From Rhizobium cauense (GTDB taxonomy: Bacteria; Pseudomonadota; Alphaproteobacteria; Rhizobiales; Rhizobiaceae), in NCBI RefSeq assembly GCF_019511525.1, contig NZ_JAEUAT010000007.1, positions 62,001-126,000 on the forward strand: a stretch of DNA of 64,000 nucleotides, given 5' to 3'. The position numbers and the translations under genes were made by a program. This document shows, one piece after another, positions 49,349-60,138 of the stretch. The notes under the pieces were generated by a model. That model was not told where the DNA came from. It worked only from the letters and a program-made list of their open reading frames with translations, and made no database searches. The stretch's first letter is position 1, and the number at the start of each line of letters is the position of its first letter.

Positions 49349-50617
49349 ATGACGACGCTGCAATCAGCGATCCTCTTGCTCGTCATAAATCTCGGCCTTC
49401 TCTGGCTTTTGATGCGAGCTCCACTTGGGCGCAGAACCATCCGTCTCAGCCGAACTTACTCATGCTCACCTGACGTCCTGTGGAGTGCGATAAATCCGGG
49501 CGGTCCTGACGCGTCCTGGCACCATTCAGTCCTGAGCAGCCAGCCGGTTGCCGACCGCCAGGGCCTCATCGAGCAAACCTATCGGCATCTGGACAAGAAC
49601 GGCGCGCCCTGCCGCCGTCTTTTGGCGCTCGAATCGTCGCCACACGTTGCAAGGAACGCTCACGGATTCCAATCGCGGATCATAGATGACAGCGCGCTAG
49701 ATCCCGCATTTTGGAGCAGCTACCGCGAGCGGCGTATCATTCGACCGGCAGGCGACAGTGCATTGCTCGAGATCGAGCAGACCGATCGCTACCGCGGGCT
49801 GGCCTTCCTGCTATTCCGCTACTTCGTGCTGCGGCGTGAAATGCAGGCGCTCGACGGATGGTTGAAGACGGGGAAATCCTTGCCGCAGGGCCACTTCGAG
49901 CGACCGCTCGTCCAAGGCGGACTTGCGGTTCTGTCGACCTTGTTGCTCTGGCCCTTCCTTGGCTTCGATGCCGCCGGCTTGATGCTCTCGACCTTCCTGA
50001 CGCTCGTCATTGCACTGCATGAGCTGGGACATATGGCGGCCTATCGCATGTTCGGGCACGCACATGTCAGGATGATCTTCGTGCCGCTGCTTGGTGGCAT
50101 CGCCATCGGTGGCAGGCCCTATCGGTCGCTGTTCGAAGTCGCGACCTGCGCGCTGATGGGCGCGGGAATGTCGGCCTTCCTGATACCGATTTTCACCGTC
50201 GCCACGCAGCTTGCGGACGCGGAGTGGCTGCCCTCGGCATCGCGCGAGCCTCTGCTCATTTTCATGTTGATTCTTGGCGCCTTCAACCTGCTGAACTTGT
50301 TGCCGATGCATCGCTTCGACGGAGGTCAGATCCTGCGTCAGGTTTTCCGCACGCGGGGCTCGCAGATTGCAGCCAGTTTCGTGGTAACGCTCTGCATTCT
50401 CGGCATTGGATTTCAGGTCGGGATCCCCGCGAAAATATTGACGGCAGGCCTTCTCGTCTTCACACTTTTAAGCTTCATCAGTGGCGGTTCGGCCAAGCCG
50501 CGCCAGATGCTCGAGGAAATGAAGGACGGCGAACGAATGCTGGTCGCTTTTGGGTTCTACGCCGCTCTAGCCATGCACGGCTATGCCATTATTTTCGCAA
50601 CCGAAAAGCTCTTTTGA
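49349..50617 (+). CDS. Site-2 protease-like (M50) membrane protein with N-terminal SRPBCC-like domain
   Basis: A 422-residue membrane protein. An N-terminal helix (about 6-24) is followed by a soluble SRPBCC/START-like region (about 33-165; SPDVLWSAINPGGPD is its typical start). A multi-helix M50 metalloprotease domain comes after: HELGH at 224-228 and NLLPMHRFDGG at 316-326, with the Asp that completes the zinc site. It probably cleaves or binds membrane-embedded substrates, with the SRPBCC part possibly binding a lipid. This is inferred from domains; no adjacent substrate is obvious. Confidence 0.82.
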   Translation: MTTLQSAILLLVINLGLLWLLMRAPLGRRTIRLSRTYSCSPDVLWSAINPGGPDASWHHSVLSSQPVADRQGLIEQTYRHLDKNGAPCRRLLALESSPHVARNAHGFQSRIIDDSALDPAFWSSYRERRIIRPAGDSALLEIEQTDRYRGLAFLLFRYFVLRREMQALDGWLKTGKSLPQGHFERPLVQGGLAVLSTLLLWPFLGFDAAGLMLSTFLTLVIALHELGHMAAYRMFGHAHVRMIFVPLLGGIAIGGRPYRSLFEVATCALMGAGMSAFLIPIFTVATQLADAEWLPSASREPLLIFMLILGAFNLLNLLPMHRFDGGQILRQVFRTRGSQIAASFVVTLCILGIGFQVGIPAKILTAGLLVFTLLSFISGGSAKPRQMLEEMKDGERMLVAFGFYAALAMHGYAIIFATEKLF

Positions 50618-50750
50618 CGCAAGCCGCACAACACTTGGCGCAATCAGTGTTGTAGGCGCGGAAATTCGCGCCGTCGGGCGGTTTTTCCTTGAGCCGCAGA
50701 CACAGGGCGTGCAAAGGTCCGCGCACACCAAATCAGCAGGAGAGACCGAG

Positions 50751-51878
<1,128 letters not shown>

Positions 51879-51982
51879 GGAGTAGACGACGGAATGCGGC
51901 GCGACTTTGAAATGGCCTTCGGCTTTTTCGCAAATTGATCCTGATTTGGGAGCCGTGGGCAGCTGAGGAGGAGGAGCTGAAC

Positions 51983-52561
51983 ATGCCAAGTCAAGTATCG
52001 ATACACCCCGCCCTCGATGGCGGGGTGAAGAAGGGCCAGACAAATTTCAATGGCGGCACGCTCGTATGTGCTTGTGCGGACCGCGTTGTGAAGGTCGCGA
52101 TCAAGGGTACCATCGCTCACAATCATGCCTGCGGTTGCACAAAATGCTGGAAGCCGAAGGGAGCGGCTTTTTCGGTGGTCGCCGTGAGTCCGCGCGAAAA
52201 CATTACCGTGCTGGAGAATGGCGACAAGCTGCAGGTCGTGGATCCTGATGCGCTGATCCAGCGACATGCCTGCAAGGCGTGCGGTGTTCACATGTACGGA
52301 CCGGTGGAGCGTGAGCATGCGTTCAAGGGACTAGCCTTCATCCATCCTGAACGTTTTCAGGAAGGTGGCTGGCCGGAGCCGACATTTGCGGCTTTCGTCT
52401 CGTCGATCATCGAATCGGGCACGCCACCTTCGGCGATGACAGGCGTTCGCACTCGTCTGAACGAACTCGGCCTCACGCCCTATGACTGCCTCAACCCGAC
52501 GCTGATGGACGTCATAGCAACATGGGTGGCGAAGAAGGCAGGCACGCTGAAGGAAGCCTGA
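51983..52561 (+). CDS. gfa: S-(hydroxymethyl)glutathione synthase
   Basis: A 192-residue zinc enzyme that speeds the formaldehyde-glutathione adduct reaction, substrate for FrmA. The zinc-binding cysteines of the Gfa fold are seen: Cys29 and Cys31 (VCACAD), Cys50, 52, 55 (ACGCTKC), Cys97 and 100 (HACKACG). GAGGAGGAGCTGAAC precedes ATG 51983. Downstream of frmA by about 100 bases. Confidence 0.93.
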   Translation: MPSQVSIHPALDGGVKKGQTNFNGGTLVCACADRVVKVAIKGTIAHNHACGCTKCWKPKGAAFSVVAVSPRENITVLENGDKLQVVDPDALIQRHACKACGVHMYGPVEREHAFKGLAFIHPERFQEGGWPEPTFAAFVSSIIESGTPPSAMTGVRTRLNELGLTPYDCLNPTLMDVIATWVAKKAGTLKEA

Positions 52562-52663
52562 CGTCTTGAACGAGTGGCAGCAGTCGGACTATGAGACCGG
52601 AACGAAACGCCGCTGCGCGCCCGGAGTGCCGCGCAGCGTTTCAGCCAGAGCAGATTGAAGTTC

Positions 52664-53131
52664 ATGATTTATGTCGACGCAGACGCCTGCCCCGTAAAAC
52701 CGGAAATCCTCAAGGTTGCCGAACGACACGGCATCGAGGTGACCTTCGTGGCGAATTCCGGTCTGCGCCCGTCGCGCGATCCGATGGTGCACAATGTCAT
52801 TGTCTCCGCTTCGTTTGACGCCGCCGACAATTGGATTGCCGAGCACGCAGAGCCTGGTGACGTTGTCGTCACCGCCGATGTCCCGCTCGCGGTCCGCTGC
52901 GTGGCGACCGGTGCGCTGGTAAGTGGCCCGACAGGTCGGGTCTTCGACGATACGAATATCGGCATGGCAAGCGCCATGCGCGATCTCGGTGCCCACCTGC
53001 GGGAGACTGGCGAAAGCAAGGGCTACAACGCCGCTTTCAGTCCGAAAGACCGCTCTCGTTTCCTCGAAACCTTCGATCGCCTGTGCCGTCGAGCCAAGGC
53101 GCTTGCTCCACAAACGGATGACAAAGAATGA
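52664..53131 (+). CDS. DUF188 (YaiI/YqxD) family protein
   Basis: A 155-residue PIN-like nuclease fold of the DUF188 family, with the conserved start MIYVDADACPVK and TADVPLAVRC and KGYNAAFSPKDRSRF. Biochemical role is not established. The last base of its ORF overlaps the fghA ATG (ATGA), placing it inside the formaldehyde operon between gfa and fghA. TTG 52655 is an alternative start. Confidence 0.83.
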   Translation: MIYVDADACPVKPEILKVAERHGIEVTFVANSGLRPSRDPMVHNVIVSASFDAADNWIAEHAEPGDVVVTADVPLAVRCVATGALVSGPTGRVFDDTNIGMASAMRDLGAHLRETGESKGYNAAFSPKDRSRFLETFDRLCRRAKALAPQTDDKE

Positions 53132-53961
53132 ACGTCATTTCCCAGACGACTGCCTTTGGCGGTATGCAGGGTGTTTTCACGCATGAATCCGAGGCCTGCA
53201 AGTGCGATATGACCTTCGCAGTGTTCGTGCCGCCGAAGGCAATCAAGGAGCCCTGCCCGGTTCTCTGGTACCTCTCGGGGCTTACCTGCACGCACGCGAA
53301 TGTTATGGAGAAGGGCGAGTATCGACGCATGGCCGCCGAGCTCGGGCTTATCATAGTCTGCCCGGACACCAGCCCGCGCGGCAATGATGTGCCTGATGAG
53401 CTCACCAATTGGCAGATGGGCAAAGGTGCGGGATTCTACCTCGATGCGACCGAAAAGCCCTGGTCTGAAAACTACCAGATGTACACTTACATTACTGAAG
53501 AGCTACCAGCTTATGTCAGCCAGCACTTCCGCATGGACATGAGCCGCCAAGGGATCTTCGGGCACTCGATGGGCGGCCATGGAGCGATGACCATCGCACT
53601 CAAGAATCCTGATCGTTTCAAGAGTTGCTCGGCCTTTGCCCCGATCGTCGAACCGTCGACAGCAGACTGGTCGGCGCCGGCGCTGGAAAAATATCTTGGT
53701 GCGGACCGCGCAGCCTGGCGTAACTACGATGCCTGCGCGTTGGTAAGCGACGGTGCGCGCTTCCCCGAATTCCTGGTTGACCAAGGAAAGGCGGATGGCT
53801 TCCTGGAAACTGGCCTACGCCCCTGGCTCTTCGAAGAGGCCGTCAAGAACACCGACATTAAGCTCACGCTCCGGCTGCACGAGCGCTATGACCATTCCTA
53901 CTACTTCATTTCGACCTTCATGGACGATCACCTGAAGTGGCATGCCGAGCGGCTTTCCTAA
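53128..53961 (+). CDS. fghA: S-formylglutathione hydrolase
   Basis: A 277-residue esterase hydrolysing S-formylglutathione to formate and glutathione, the last step of the pathway begun by FrmA. Nucleophile Ser147 in GHSMGGHG, oxyanion strand WYLSGLTCTHAN, and His in RYDHSYYFISTF. Intact and of normal length. Its ATG overlaps the previous stop (ATGA). Terminator follows. Confidence 0.95.
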   Translation: MNVISQTTAFGGMQGVFTHESEACKCDMTFAVFVPPKAIKEPCPVLWYLSGLTCTHANVMEKGEYRRMAAELGLIIVCPDTSPRGNDVPDELTNWQMGKGAGFYLDATEKPWSENYQMYTYITEELPAYVSQHFRMDMSRQGIFGHSMGGHGAMTIALKNPDRFKSCSAFAPIVEPSTADWSAPALEKYLGADRAAWRNYDACALVSDGARFPEFLVDQGKADGFLETGLRPWLFEEAVKNTDIKLTLRLHERYDHSYYFISTFMDDHLKWHAERLS

Positions 53962-54080
53962 CGCGCGCAAGAAACGGGTGCAGCGGTTCTCAGGGATCTG
54001 TCTCCCGCGCACGGAAAGCCTTTGCTCTCTGAGTGGAGACCAACGATGGCGCTGCTGCTGCTGAAGGTCACGGATGAATC

Positions 54081-54119
54081 ACAGCCGCGGCCGGTGTAGC
54101 CGGCCACGGCTGTTTTTTT
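54081..54119 (+). terminator. Terminator of the formaldehyde operon
   Basis: ACAGCCGCGGCCGG pairs with CCGGCCACGGCTGT around a 4-5 base loop, followed by TTTTTTT. The strongest terminator in the window. Confidence 0.9.
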
Positions 54120-54123
54120 GTTA

Positions 54124-54510
54124 CTAGGCAGCGGCCTTGCGCTGGTCAACCGACAGGGCGCCGGCTCCCGCGAAGAAGATGAACAGGAAGATGAAGCAGA
54201 ACAGGATTGCTGCCTCGCCTCCGTTCAGGGCCGGCCAGAAGCCCTTCGATCCATGCGCCATGAAATAGGCGACTGCCATCTGGCCGGAAAGGATGAAGGC
54301 GACTGGTCGCGTGAACAGGCCGATCAGCACGAGAAGGCCGCCGACAACTTCAAGCAAGGCGGCAACCAGCAACAATGGCGGCAGCGGGCCCTCCATCTGC
54401 GCGGCTGGAAATGCGAAAAGCTTCATCGTGCCATGCTCGATGAACAGCAATGCTGTAATGATCCGCAAAGCGGCAAGTGCGTAAGGCTGAAATGCGCTCA
54501 GTCGTTCCAT
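54124..54510 (-). CDS. DoxX family membrane protein
   Basis: A 128-residue, four-helix inner membrane protein of the DoxX family. ALRIITALLFIEHGTMKLFAFP is the typical N-terminus with conserved EHG; FIFLFIFFAGAGALSVD closes the last helix. Role unclear; relatives interact with thiol-oxidation or sulfur pathways. Convergent with fghA. Confidence 0.87.
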   Translation of the reverse strand: MERLSAFQPYALAALRIITALLFIEHGTMKLFAFPAAQMEGPLPPLLLVAALLEVVGGLLVLIGLFTRPVAFILSGQMAVAYFMAHGSKGFWPALNGGEAAILFCFIFLFIFFAGAGALSVDQRKAAA

Positions 54511-54636
54511 GTAGACTCTCCTTTTGAGTAAAGACAGCGGAGCGTTAGCTGCTTCTCCAAAAGGATTGAAGACACTGATGCCCGACAGGCGATCACTTCC
54601 TCTTGATTTTCCTTGGCTTTCCCCACTTCAGTCTCC

Positions 54637-56169
54637 TTAAAGCGGAATATTGTCGTGTTTCTTCCAGGGATTGCTGAGATCTTTGTTGCGAAGCATCTTC
54701 AGGCCTCGAGCGAGCCGCCTGCGGGTGGAGTGCGGCATGATCACCTCGTCCACATAGCCGCGCTCGGCGGCCACGAATGGCGACAGGAATCGATCCTCGT
54801 ACATCTTGGTGTGCGCGGCGATCTTCTCCGGATCGGCTACATCCTTCCGGAAGATTATCTCGACAGCCCCCTTGGCACCCATGACCGCGATCTGCGCCGT
54901 CGGCCAGGCATAGTTCAGATCGCCCCTCAGATGCTTCGATGCCATGACATCATAGGCACCGCCGAATGCCTTGCGGGTAATTACTGTCAGCTTCGGGACT
55001 GTCGCCTCGGCGTACGCGAAGAGTAGTTTGGCGCCGTGCTTGATCAGGCCGCCATACTCTTGCGCAGTGCCTGGCAGAAAACCAGGCACGTCGACGAAAG
55101 TAACGACCGGAATATTGAAGCAGTCGCAGAACCGGACGAACCGCGCTGCCTTCCGCGACGCGTCGCTGTCGAGGACGCCGGCAAGCACCATTGGTTGGTT
55201 CGCCACGAATCCCACCGTAGATCCCTCGATCCGCCCGAAGCCACAGACGATATTCTTGGCGAAGCTAGCCTGAATCTCGAAGAAGTCGCCCTCGTCCACC
55301 GTCTTGAGGATCAACTCCTTGATGTCATAGGGCTTGTTGGCATTTGCCGGCACCAGCGTATCCAGTGACGCGTCTGTATCCGTCACCGACTGGTAACATT
55401 CGATCTCAGGCACTGGCGACGTGTTCGACTGGGGCAGAAGATCGATCAGGCGGCGAACCTGCAGCAGCGCTTCGACATCATTGTCGTAGGCCCCGTCAGC
55501 AATCGACGATTTGGTCGTGTGGACAGACGCTCCGCCAAGCTCTTCAGCCGTCACGGTCTCGTTCGTCACAGTCTTCACGACGTCAGGGCCTGTGACGAAC
55601 ATGTAGGATGTGTCGCGGACCATGAAGATGAAGTCCGTCATGGCCGGTGAATAGACGTCTCCACCGGCGCACGGTCCCATGATGACCGAGATTTGCGGAA
55701 TGACGCCGGACGCCAGCACATTGCGCTGGAATACCTCGGCATAGCCACCGAGGGCAGCAACTCCCTCCTGGATGCGGGCACCGCCGGCATCATAGATGCC
55801 GACGATAGGCGCCCGGTTCTTGAGCGCCATGTCCTGCACCTTCATGATCTTCTCGGCGTGCGCCTCTGAAAGCGAGCCGCCGAACACCGTGAAATCCTTG
55901 GCGAAGACGAAGACTGTCCGCCCGTTGACCGTCCCCCAGCCGGTCACGACACCGTCGCCGGCGATCCGGGACTTCTCCATTCCGAAATCGCTCGACCGAT
56001 GCTCGACGAACATGTCGAATTCTTCGAAGGAGTCCTCATCGAGAAATAGGTCGATTCGCTCCCGCGCGGTCAGCTTGCCACGCTTGTGCTGGGCATCGAT
56101 GCGCGCCGTACCCCCACCGAGGCGTGCAATGCCGCGGCGACGTTCGAGCTCTTCGAGAATTTCCTTCAT
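54637..56169 (-). CDS. pccB: Propionyl-CoA carboxylase beta subunit
   Basis: A 510-residue carboxyltransferase subunit transferring carboxylate from biotin to propionyl-CoA. N-terminal motifs [15 protein letters not shown] and [26 protein letters not shown], the oxyanion region [18 protein letters not shown], and the C-terminal [11 protein letters not shown] match the PccB/AccD5 family. Length is normal. Its partner pccA is on the other strand. It ends a probable minus-strand run with the lipoprotein gene above it. Confidence 0.94.
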   Translation of the reverse strand: MKEILEELERRRGIARLGGGTARIDAQHKRGKLTARERIDLFLDEDSFEEFDMFVEHRSSDFGMEKSRIAGDGVVTGWGTVNGRTVFVFAKDFTVFGGSLSEAHAEKIMKVQDMALKNRAPIVGIYDAGGARIQEGVAALGGYAEVFQRNVLASGVIPQISVIMGPCAGGDVYSPAMTDFIFMVRDTSYMFVTGPDVVKTVTNETVTAEELGGASVHTTKSSIADGAYDNDVEALLQVRRLIDLLPQSNTSPVPEIECYQSVTDTDASLDTLVPANANKPYDIKELILKTVDEGDFFEIQASFAKNIVCGFGRIEGSTVGFVANQPMVLAGVLDSDASRKAARFVRFCDCFNIPVVTFVDVPGFLPGTAQEYGGLIKHGAKLLFAYAEATVPKLTVITRKAFGGAYDVMASKHLRGDLNYAWPTAQIAVMGAKGAVEIIFRKDVADPEKIAAHTKMYEDRFLSPFVAAERGYVDEVIMPHSTRRRLARGLKMLRNKDLSNPWKKHDNIPL

Positions 56170-56202
56170 GGATACTCCTCCACCGCGGACGCCGCGGCCG
56201 GT

Positions 56203-56658
56203 TCAAGCGCGTCCGGCGCGCAGCGAGAAAGTGGAACGAATGCGGGCGGCGATGTCTTCTGCCATGATCTCGTCGGCGGTCGCGGGATTGCTGGAAAAGC
56301 TGGTGACTTCAAACGACGTGACGGCAATGACCGATCCGTCGTCGACGGACGCCGCGTCGATGCTGACCTTGGCGACGTTCCGGCTCTTGTCCAAGCCCTG
56401 CCCTTTCTCGACGTAAAGGATCCGGATCGTCAGGACGACGCGCGGATAGACTTCGGTGCGCACTGTTGCGTTGATAGCCGCGTTTACCCGGTCGCCGACG
56501 CCGGAAAGGATTGTTGCTGGTATCCTCTGCGGGCTGACAACGACGGCGCTGCGAACGTCGTAAATGGGGCTCGGTTGCGGCTTCGTAAACATGGAGCATG
56601 CCGCGAGCGGCATGCAGATAAGCGCAACCCAAAAAAAGCACGACTTGAGCCCGTTCAT
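56203..56658 (-). CDS. Putative lipoprotein
   Basis: A 151-residue exported protein with a lipobox, LPLAAC-type (MPLAAC ending at Cys21), so it is lipid-anchored. The mature part is about 130 residues with no domain I recognise; RVVLTIRILYVEKGQGLD suggests a beta-rich core. It lies 33 bases above pccB on the same strand. Confidence 0.72.
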   Translation of the reverse strand: MNGLKSCFFWVALICMPLAACSMFTKPQPSPIYDVRSAVVVSPQRIPATILSGVGDRVNAAINATVRTEVYPRVVLTIRILYVEKGQGLDKSRNVAKVSIDAASVDDGSVIAVTSFEVTSFSSNPATADEIMAEDIAARIRSTFSLRAGRA

Positions 56659-56728
56659 TCAGAAAATCCGCACCCGTCCCCGATAGAGTCGCAGATTTTC
56701 GCCATAATTGGCGTCAAATCAATATGAA

Positions 56729-57514
56729 TCAGCCTCTTAATGCCAAAAAAACGTCCGTAGCAGCTTTGAAATCCTCGAAGCGCCTTTCACGTCTTTCTTC
56801 GGCCTCCTCGTCACTTCCCCAATGCTCGATTGTCCAGTCTTCATCGAGGTGAGCAAGGGACCAGACCTTCTTTGCAGGCAGCACTCCTTCGGCAAATGCG
56901 AGCGCCAGGAGTGCGGACCCCGTCAACGTCGTGATGGTGTGTAGAGCCGCCAGCGCGGTCGCCTGGTCGTGCCGTCGTAGCGCGGTGGAAAACGCCGAGA
57001 TAGCTTCGGGCGGCTGATCGTGATGCATCACCCCCTCGATCAGGATGAACCGGGCGCCAAGTGAGTTCGAGGCCCAGTCAAGCACGGGGTCCCAAAGCTC
57101 GATCTGACGTTCTACGAGCGCCTGCGGCCCATCCGCTCGGTAGCAAAGGAGATCGCTCGAGGAAAAGCGCAGGATGTCTTCGAAAACGGCTTCTTTATCT
57201 GTTGCCACGCCATCGATGGCAGTATTGACGAGGCGCGTGACGGGCATGGTGCCGGGATCGATCAGTTCGGTCTGCGCTTCCCATTCGCGCACCACCAGTT
57301 CTGCCAAGGGCTTCGTTGCGACCACGAGGAGTTTGCGGGCCGGCGTCCGGATCGCCTTGCCGTCTAGTTCGATAGCAAAGCCTTCGTCGAGCTCTCCGAT
57401 CGTCACATCCTTGTAGAAGCGCTTCGGCAACGGCTTCTTCATCTGGATCTGGGCACGGCGGATCGGGTCCGGATGACTCAATCCGTCGGATAGATCGTTC
57501 AACAGATCACGCAT
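56729..57514 (-). CDS. ATP12 family chaperone
   Basis: A 261-residue homologue of ATP12, the chaperone for the F1 alpha subunit of ATP synthase. KPLPKRFYKDVTIGELDEG is the family N-terminus; TMPVTRLVNTAIDGV and LLCYRADGPQALVERQ are conserved, and the C-terminal ALAFAEG and WSLAHLDEDWTIEHWG are typical. Eight bases separate it from the HAD gene. Confidence 0.9.
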   Translation of the reverse strand: MRDLLNDLSDGLSHPDPIRRAQIQMKKPLPKRFYKDVTIGELDEGFAIELDGKAIRTPARKLLVVATKPLAELVVREWEAQTELIDPGTMPVTRLVNTAIDGVATDKEAVFEDILRFSSSDLLCYRADGPQALVERQIELWDPVLDWASNSLGARFILIEGVMHHDQPPEAISAFSTALRRHDQATALAALHTITTLTGSALLALAFAEGVLPAKKVWSLAHLDEDWTIEHWGSDEEAEERRERRFEDFKAATDVFLALRG

Positions 57515-57522
57515 GCTTCACC

Positions 57523-58176
57523 TCAGGAGAAATGCTTCATAATGTCACTCGGGTCGCGAACAATGCTGTCTGCTCCGGCAGCCATCAGGTCGTCGACGCT
57601 GGCATACCCCCACGAAACGCCTATCGCCTTAGCCCCGGCCGCCTTCGCCATCTGCATGTCGTAAATGGCATCGCCGATGACAATTGCATCGACGGGATCC
57701 ATGCCAGTCTCGCTGCAGCACTCCATTACCATAGCCGGATGTGGCTTCGATGGGCAGTCGTCTGCTGTGCGAGACACAATAAAATGTGGTGAAAAACCAT
57801 GCGTATCGAGAATATGGACAAGGCCGCGACGCGATTTGCCGGTTACCGCGCCAATCAGGATGTCATCATGCTGCGCCAACTTATCGATCAGCGGCTTGAT
57901 GCCGTTGAAAAGCGGCACATCCATTCCCGGTTCGTCGCGAACTCCCGCATAGATCGCCTTATAGTGCGCCGTCATCGCGATCGCTTCATCATCAACGTGA
58001 GGCTTTCCCTGCATCCGCGCGATCGCGATATCCAAGGTTAGTCCAATGATCGACTTCGTCAACGAAACATCAGGCCTGTCGTAGCCGAAATGCACGAACG
58101 TCCGTGCCATCACCTCATGGATCAGCGCGGCGCTGTCGACCAGCGTCCCATCGCAATCGAAAAGTGCGAGCCTCAT
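57523..58176 (-). CDS. HAD-IA family hydrolase
   Basis: A 217-residue phosphatase of the haloacid dehalogenase family, resembling phosphoglycolate phosphatase. Asp7 and Asp9 are in FDCDGTLVDS; motif II is GAVTGKSRRGL, motif III Lys in CPSKPHPAM and motif IV Asp in VIGDAIYD. Its substrate is unknown. The ATG overlaps the RluA stop by four bases (ATGA). Confidence 0.88.
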   Translation of the reverse strand: MRLALFDCDGTLVDSAALIHEVMARTFVHFGYDRPDVSLTKSIIGLTLDIAIARMQGKPHVDDEAIAMTAHYKAIYAGVRDEPGMDVPLFNGIKPLIDKLAQHDDILIGAVTGKSRRGLVHILDTHGFSPHFIVSRTADDCPSKPHPAMVMECCSETGMDPVDAIVIGDAIYDMQMAKAAGAKAIGVSWGYASVDDLMAAGADSIVRDPSDIMKHFS

Positions 58177-59168
58177 TCTTCGTCATCCCTCTCCTGGGAT
58201 GCGAGATCGAGGCCAAGCAGGTTCCACGTCTGCACCATATGAGGTGGCAACGGCGCGCTTATGCGAAGTCGACCGCCATTGGGATGGGGGATGTCGATCT
58301 TGTGCGCATGCAGGTGCAACCGCTTTTGGATGCCGCCCGGAAAATCCCAGTTCGGATCCTCGATGAAATATTTGGGGTCGCCAATAATCGGGTGGCCGAT
58401 GTGAAGCGCATGGACGCGCAGTTGGTGCGTTCGTCCGGTGTAGGGCTCCATTTCAAGCCACGCGAGGTTCTGCGCCGCCGTTTCCAAGACGCGATAGTAG
58501 GATACCGCGTGATCGGCACCATCTTCGCCATGTTTGGCGACACGCATCCGGTCACCATCGGGGGTGGCTTCCTTGACCAACCAGGTCGAGATCTTGTCCT
58601 CATGCTTGCGCGGAACGCCTTTCACCAGCGACCAATAGGTCTTCTTGGTATCGCGCTCGCGAAACGCTGCCGTCAGCTTTTGTGCAGCGCCGCGGGTACG
58701 GGCGATGACCAGAACGCCTGAAGTGTCGCGGTCAAGGCGATGCACGAGCCGCGGCTTTTCGCCTTTCGGATTGGTCCACGCTTCGAGCATCTTGTCGATG
58801 TTCCGTGTCACACCGGACCCACCCTGCACAGCAAGACCGGCTGGCTTGTTCAAGACGATCACCTTGTCGTCTTCATGCAGGACCATGCGCTGCAGAAGCT
58901 CGTAGTCGCCCCCGTGTTTCAGATCGTGGGCAGCGATTGGCGTGTTTTTTGACTTGGCATCGACATCGAGCGGCGGCACGCGTACCACCTGCCCCGGCTG
59001 TACCCGCGCATCCGTTTTCACGCGCCCGCCGTCGACACGGACTTGCCCGGAGCGCATGAGCTTCTGAAGCGGGCCAAAACCGAGTCCGGGGTAGTGGATC
59101 TTGAACCAGCGATCCAGCCGCATGCCGGCCTCATCGGGTCCCACCGTTATATGTTCAATCCCAGCCAT
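58173..59168 (-). CDS. RluA family pseudouridine synthase
   Basis: A 331-residue enzyme converting uridine to pseudouridine in rRNA or tRNA. An S4 RNA-binding domain (about 1-65, RLDRWFKIHYPGLGFGPLQKLMRSGQVRVDG) precedes the catalytic domain, with Asp146 in HRLDRDTSGV. The fold fits RluC/RluD, but the target site cannot be named. Coupled to the HAD gene downstream. Confidence 0.92.
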   Translation of the reverse strand: MAGIEHITVGPDEAGMRLDRWFKIHYPGLGFGPLQKLMRSGQVRVDGGRVKTDARVQPGQVVRVPPLDVDAKSKNTPIAAHDLKHGGDYELLQRMVLHEDDKVIVLNKPAGLAVQGGSGVTRNIDKMLEAWTNPKGEKPRLVHRLDRDTSGVLVIARTRGAAQKLTAAFRERDTKKTYWSLVKGVPRKHEDKISTWLVKEATPDGDRMRVAKHGEDGADHAVSYYRVLETAAQNLAWLEMEPYTGRTHQLRVHALHIGHPIIGDPKYFIEDPNWDFPGGIQKRLHLHAHKIDIPHPNGGRLRISAPLPPHMVQTWNLLGLDLASQERDDEE

Positions 59169-59258
59169 ACGTGCTCTTTCGGAAAATGGTCTTCCGCGCC
59201 CTGCGCGGCCTTTGCGGCTGGCTTTAGAGCATTTTTGCCGAAAACGGAAACCGTAATC

Positions 59259-59636
59259 TCACAAGATTGCGCGCATAAGAGCCAGGCCGGCGGTGACCGC
59301 GGCCATCGACAGGCCGACGCTGGCGAGAATGTAGACGGCGCCGGAAACGGCAGCGCCGCGCTCGAAGAGCGAAATGGCATCGAGCGAGAATGCCGAGAAA
59401 GTGGTAAAGCCGCCAAGGAAGCCGGTGATCAACAGCAGGCGCAATTCCGGCGATGCATCGAAGCGCCGAATGATCAGTTCCGCGAACACCCCAATGACAA
59501 AGCAGCCAACGACGTTGACGGTTAGCGTTCCCCACGGAAAAGCCGGTCCGGCGAGCCTGAGAGCCCACTGGCCGACGTAGTATCTGAGAAGGGAACCGAT
59601 TGCGCCGCCGCCGGCGACAAGGAGGGCTTGAACCAT
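59259..59636 (-). CDS. crcB: Fluoride exporter CrcB
   Basis: A 125-residue, four-helix fluoride channel. The family's two motifs are present: GTLTVNVVGCFVIG and GGFTTFSAFSLDA. No fluoride riboswitch consensus is seen upstream. ATG 59636 begins MVQALLVAGGGAIGSLLRYYVG, the first helix; the longer frame to 59690 is not needed. It heads the minus-strand run down to pccB. Confidence 0.94.
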   Translation of the reverse strand: MVQALLVAGGGAIGSLLRYYVGQWALRLAGPAFPWGTLTVNVVGCFVIGVFAELIIRRFDASPELRLLLITGFLGGFTTFSAFSLDAISLFERGAAVSGAVYILASVGLSMAAVTAGLALMRAIL

Positions 59637-59754
59637 GAGTCGTCTCTTTCTATCGCGCCGAACATTCCAACCATCTCTGTCGAAGATCAAGATGCATAAA
59701 ATGCCGGCGATTAATTTAGCCAGTTAAGAACGTCGGGCACGTTATTCTGGCACT

Positions 59755-60024
59755 ATGACAGTCTTGGTAGGCACGATATCCGCGAGCACGGCCGCCGCAG
59801 CGTTTGAAACGCTCCGGATTCCGCAGCGCGTGTCCGCGAGTACGGCTGCCAAGGAAGCGCGCCGCGCAGCAGACCGCCAGACCCGGGCTGCCAGCGGCCA
59901 GGACGTCGAAGAACCAGCGAATATCATTCAGTCGACGGAAGTCGCGTTGGATCTGATGACGATGGGACAACGGCAGCCACAGGCCGGATTGAAGCAGGCG
60001 CTCGAGCTGTACAGCGATAGTTGA
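59755..60024 (+). CDS. Small hypothetical protein
   Basis: An 89-residue ORF of unknown function. Two Ala/Thr/Ser-rich stretches (AAAAFETLRIP and STAAKEARRAA) precede EPANIIQSTEVALDLMTMGQR, which looks like a helical conserved patch. The ribosome binding site is weak. Confidence 0.45.
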   Translation: MTVLVGTISASTAAAAFETLRIPQRVSASTAAKEARRAADRQTRAASGQDVEEPANIIQSTEVALDLMTMGQRQPQAGLKQALELYSDS

Positions 60025-60100
60025 GCATCGCCGCATCCTCTCCCCGCAGCACCGTATTCAAATCCACGCGACAAAAATTTGTTCGGAGGCGACATTCCCA

Positions 60101-60129
60101 CTTGCCAAGTACAGCCTTGGCCAGATAAT
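60101..60129 (+). promoter_or_regulatory. Candidate gcvT operon promoter
   Basis: CTTGCC (60101-60106), a 17-base spacer and GATAAT (60124-60129) predict a start near 60136, about three bases before the first glycine aptamer. This is a close fit to the rhizobial housekeeping promoter. Confidence 0.65.
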
Positions 60130-60138
60130 TGCCCTCGA

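Noticed and set aside
54043..54096. A 17-codon ORF (MALLLLKVTDE...) downstream of fghA
   Set aside because: It has a plausible binding site but runs into the stem of the fghA terminator and is too short to support.
59637..59754. A fluoride riboswitch before crcB
   Set aside because: I searched for the usual GGNGATGG core and pseudoknot; the region does not match.
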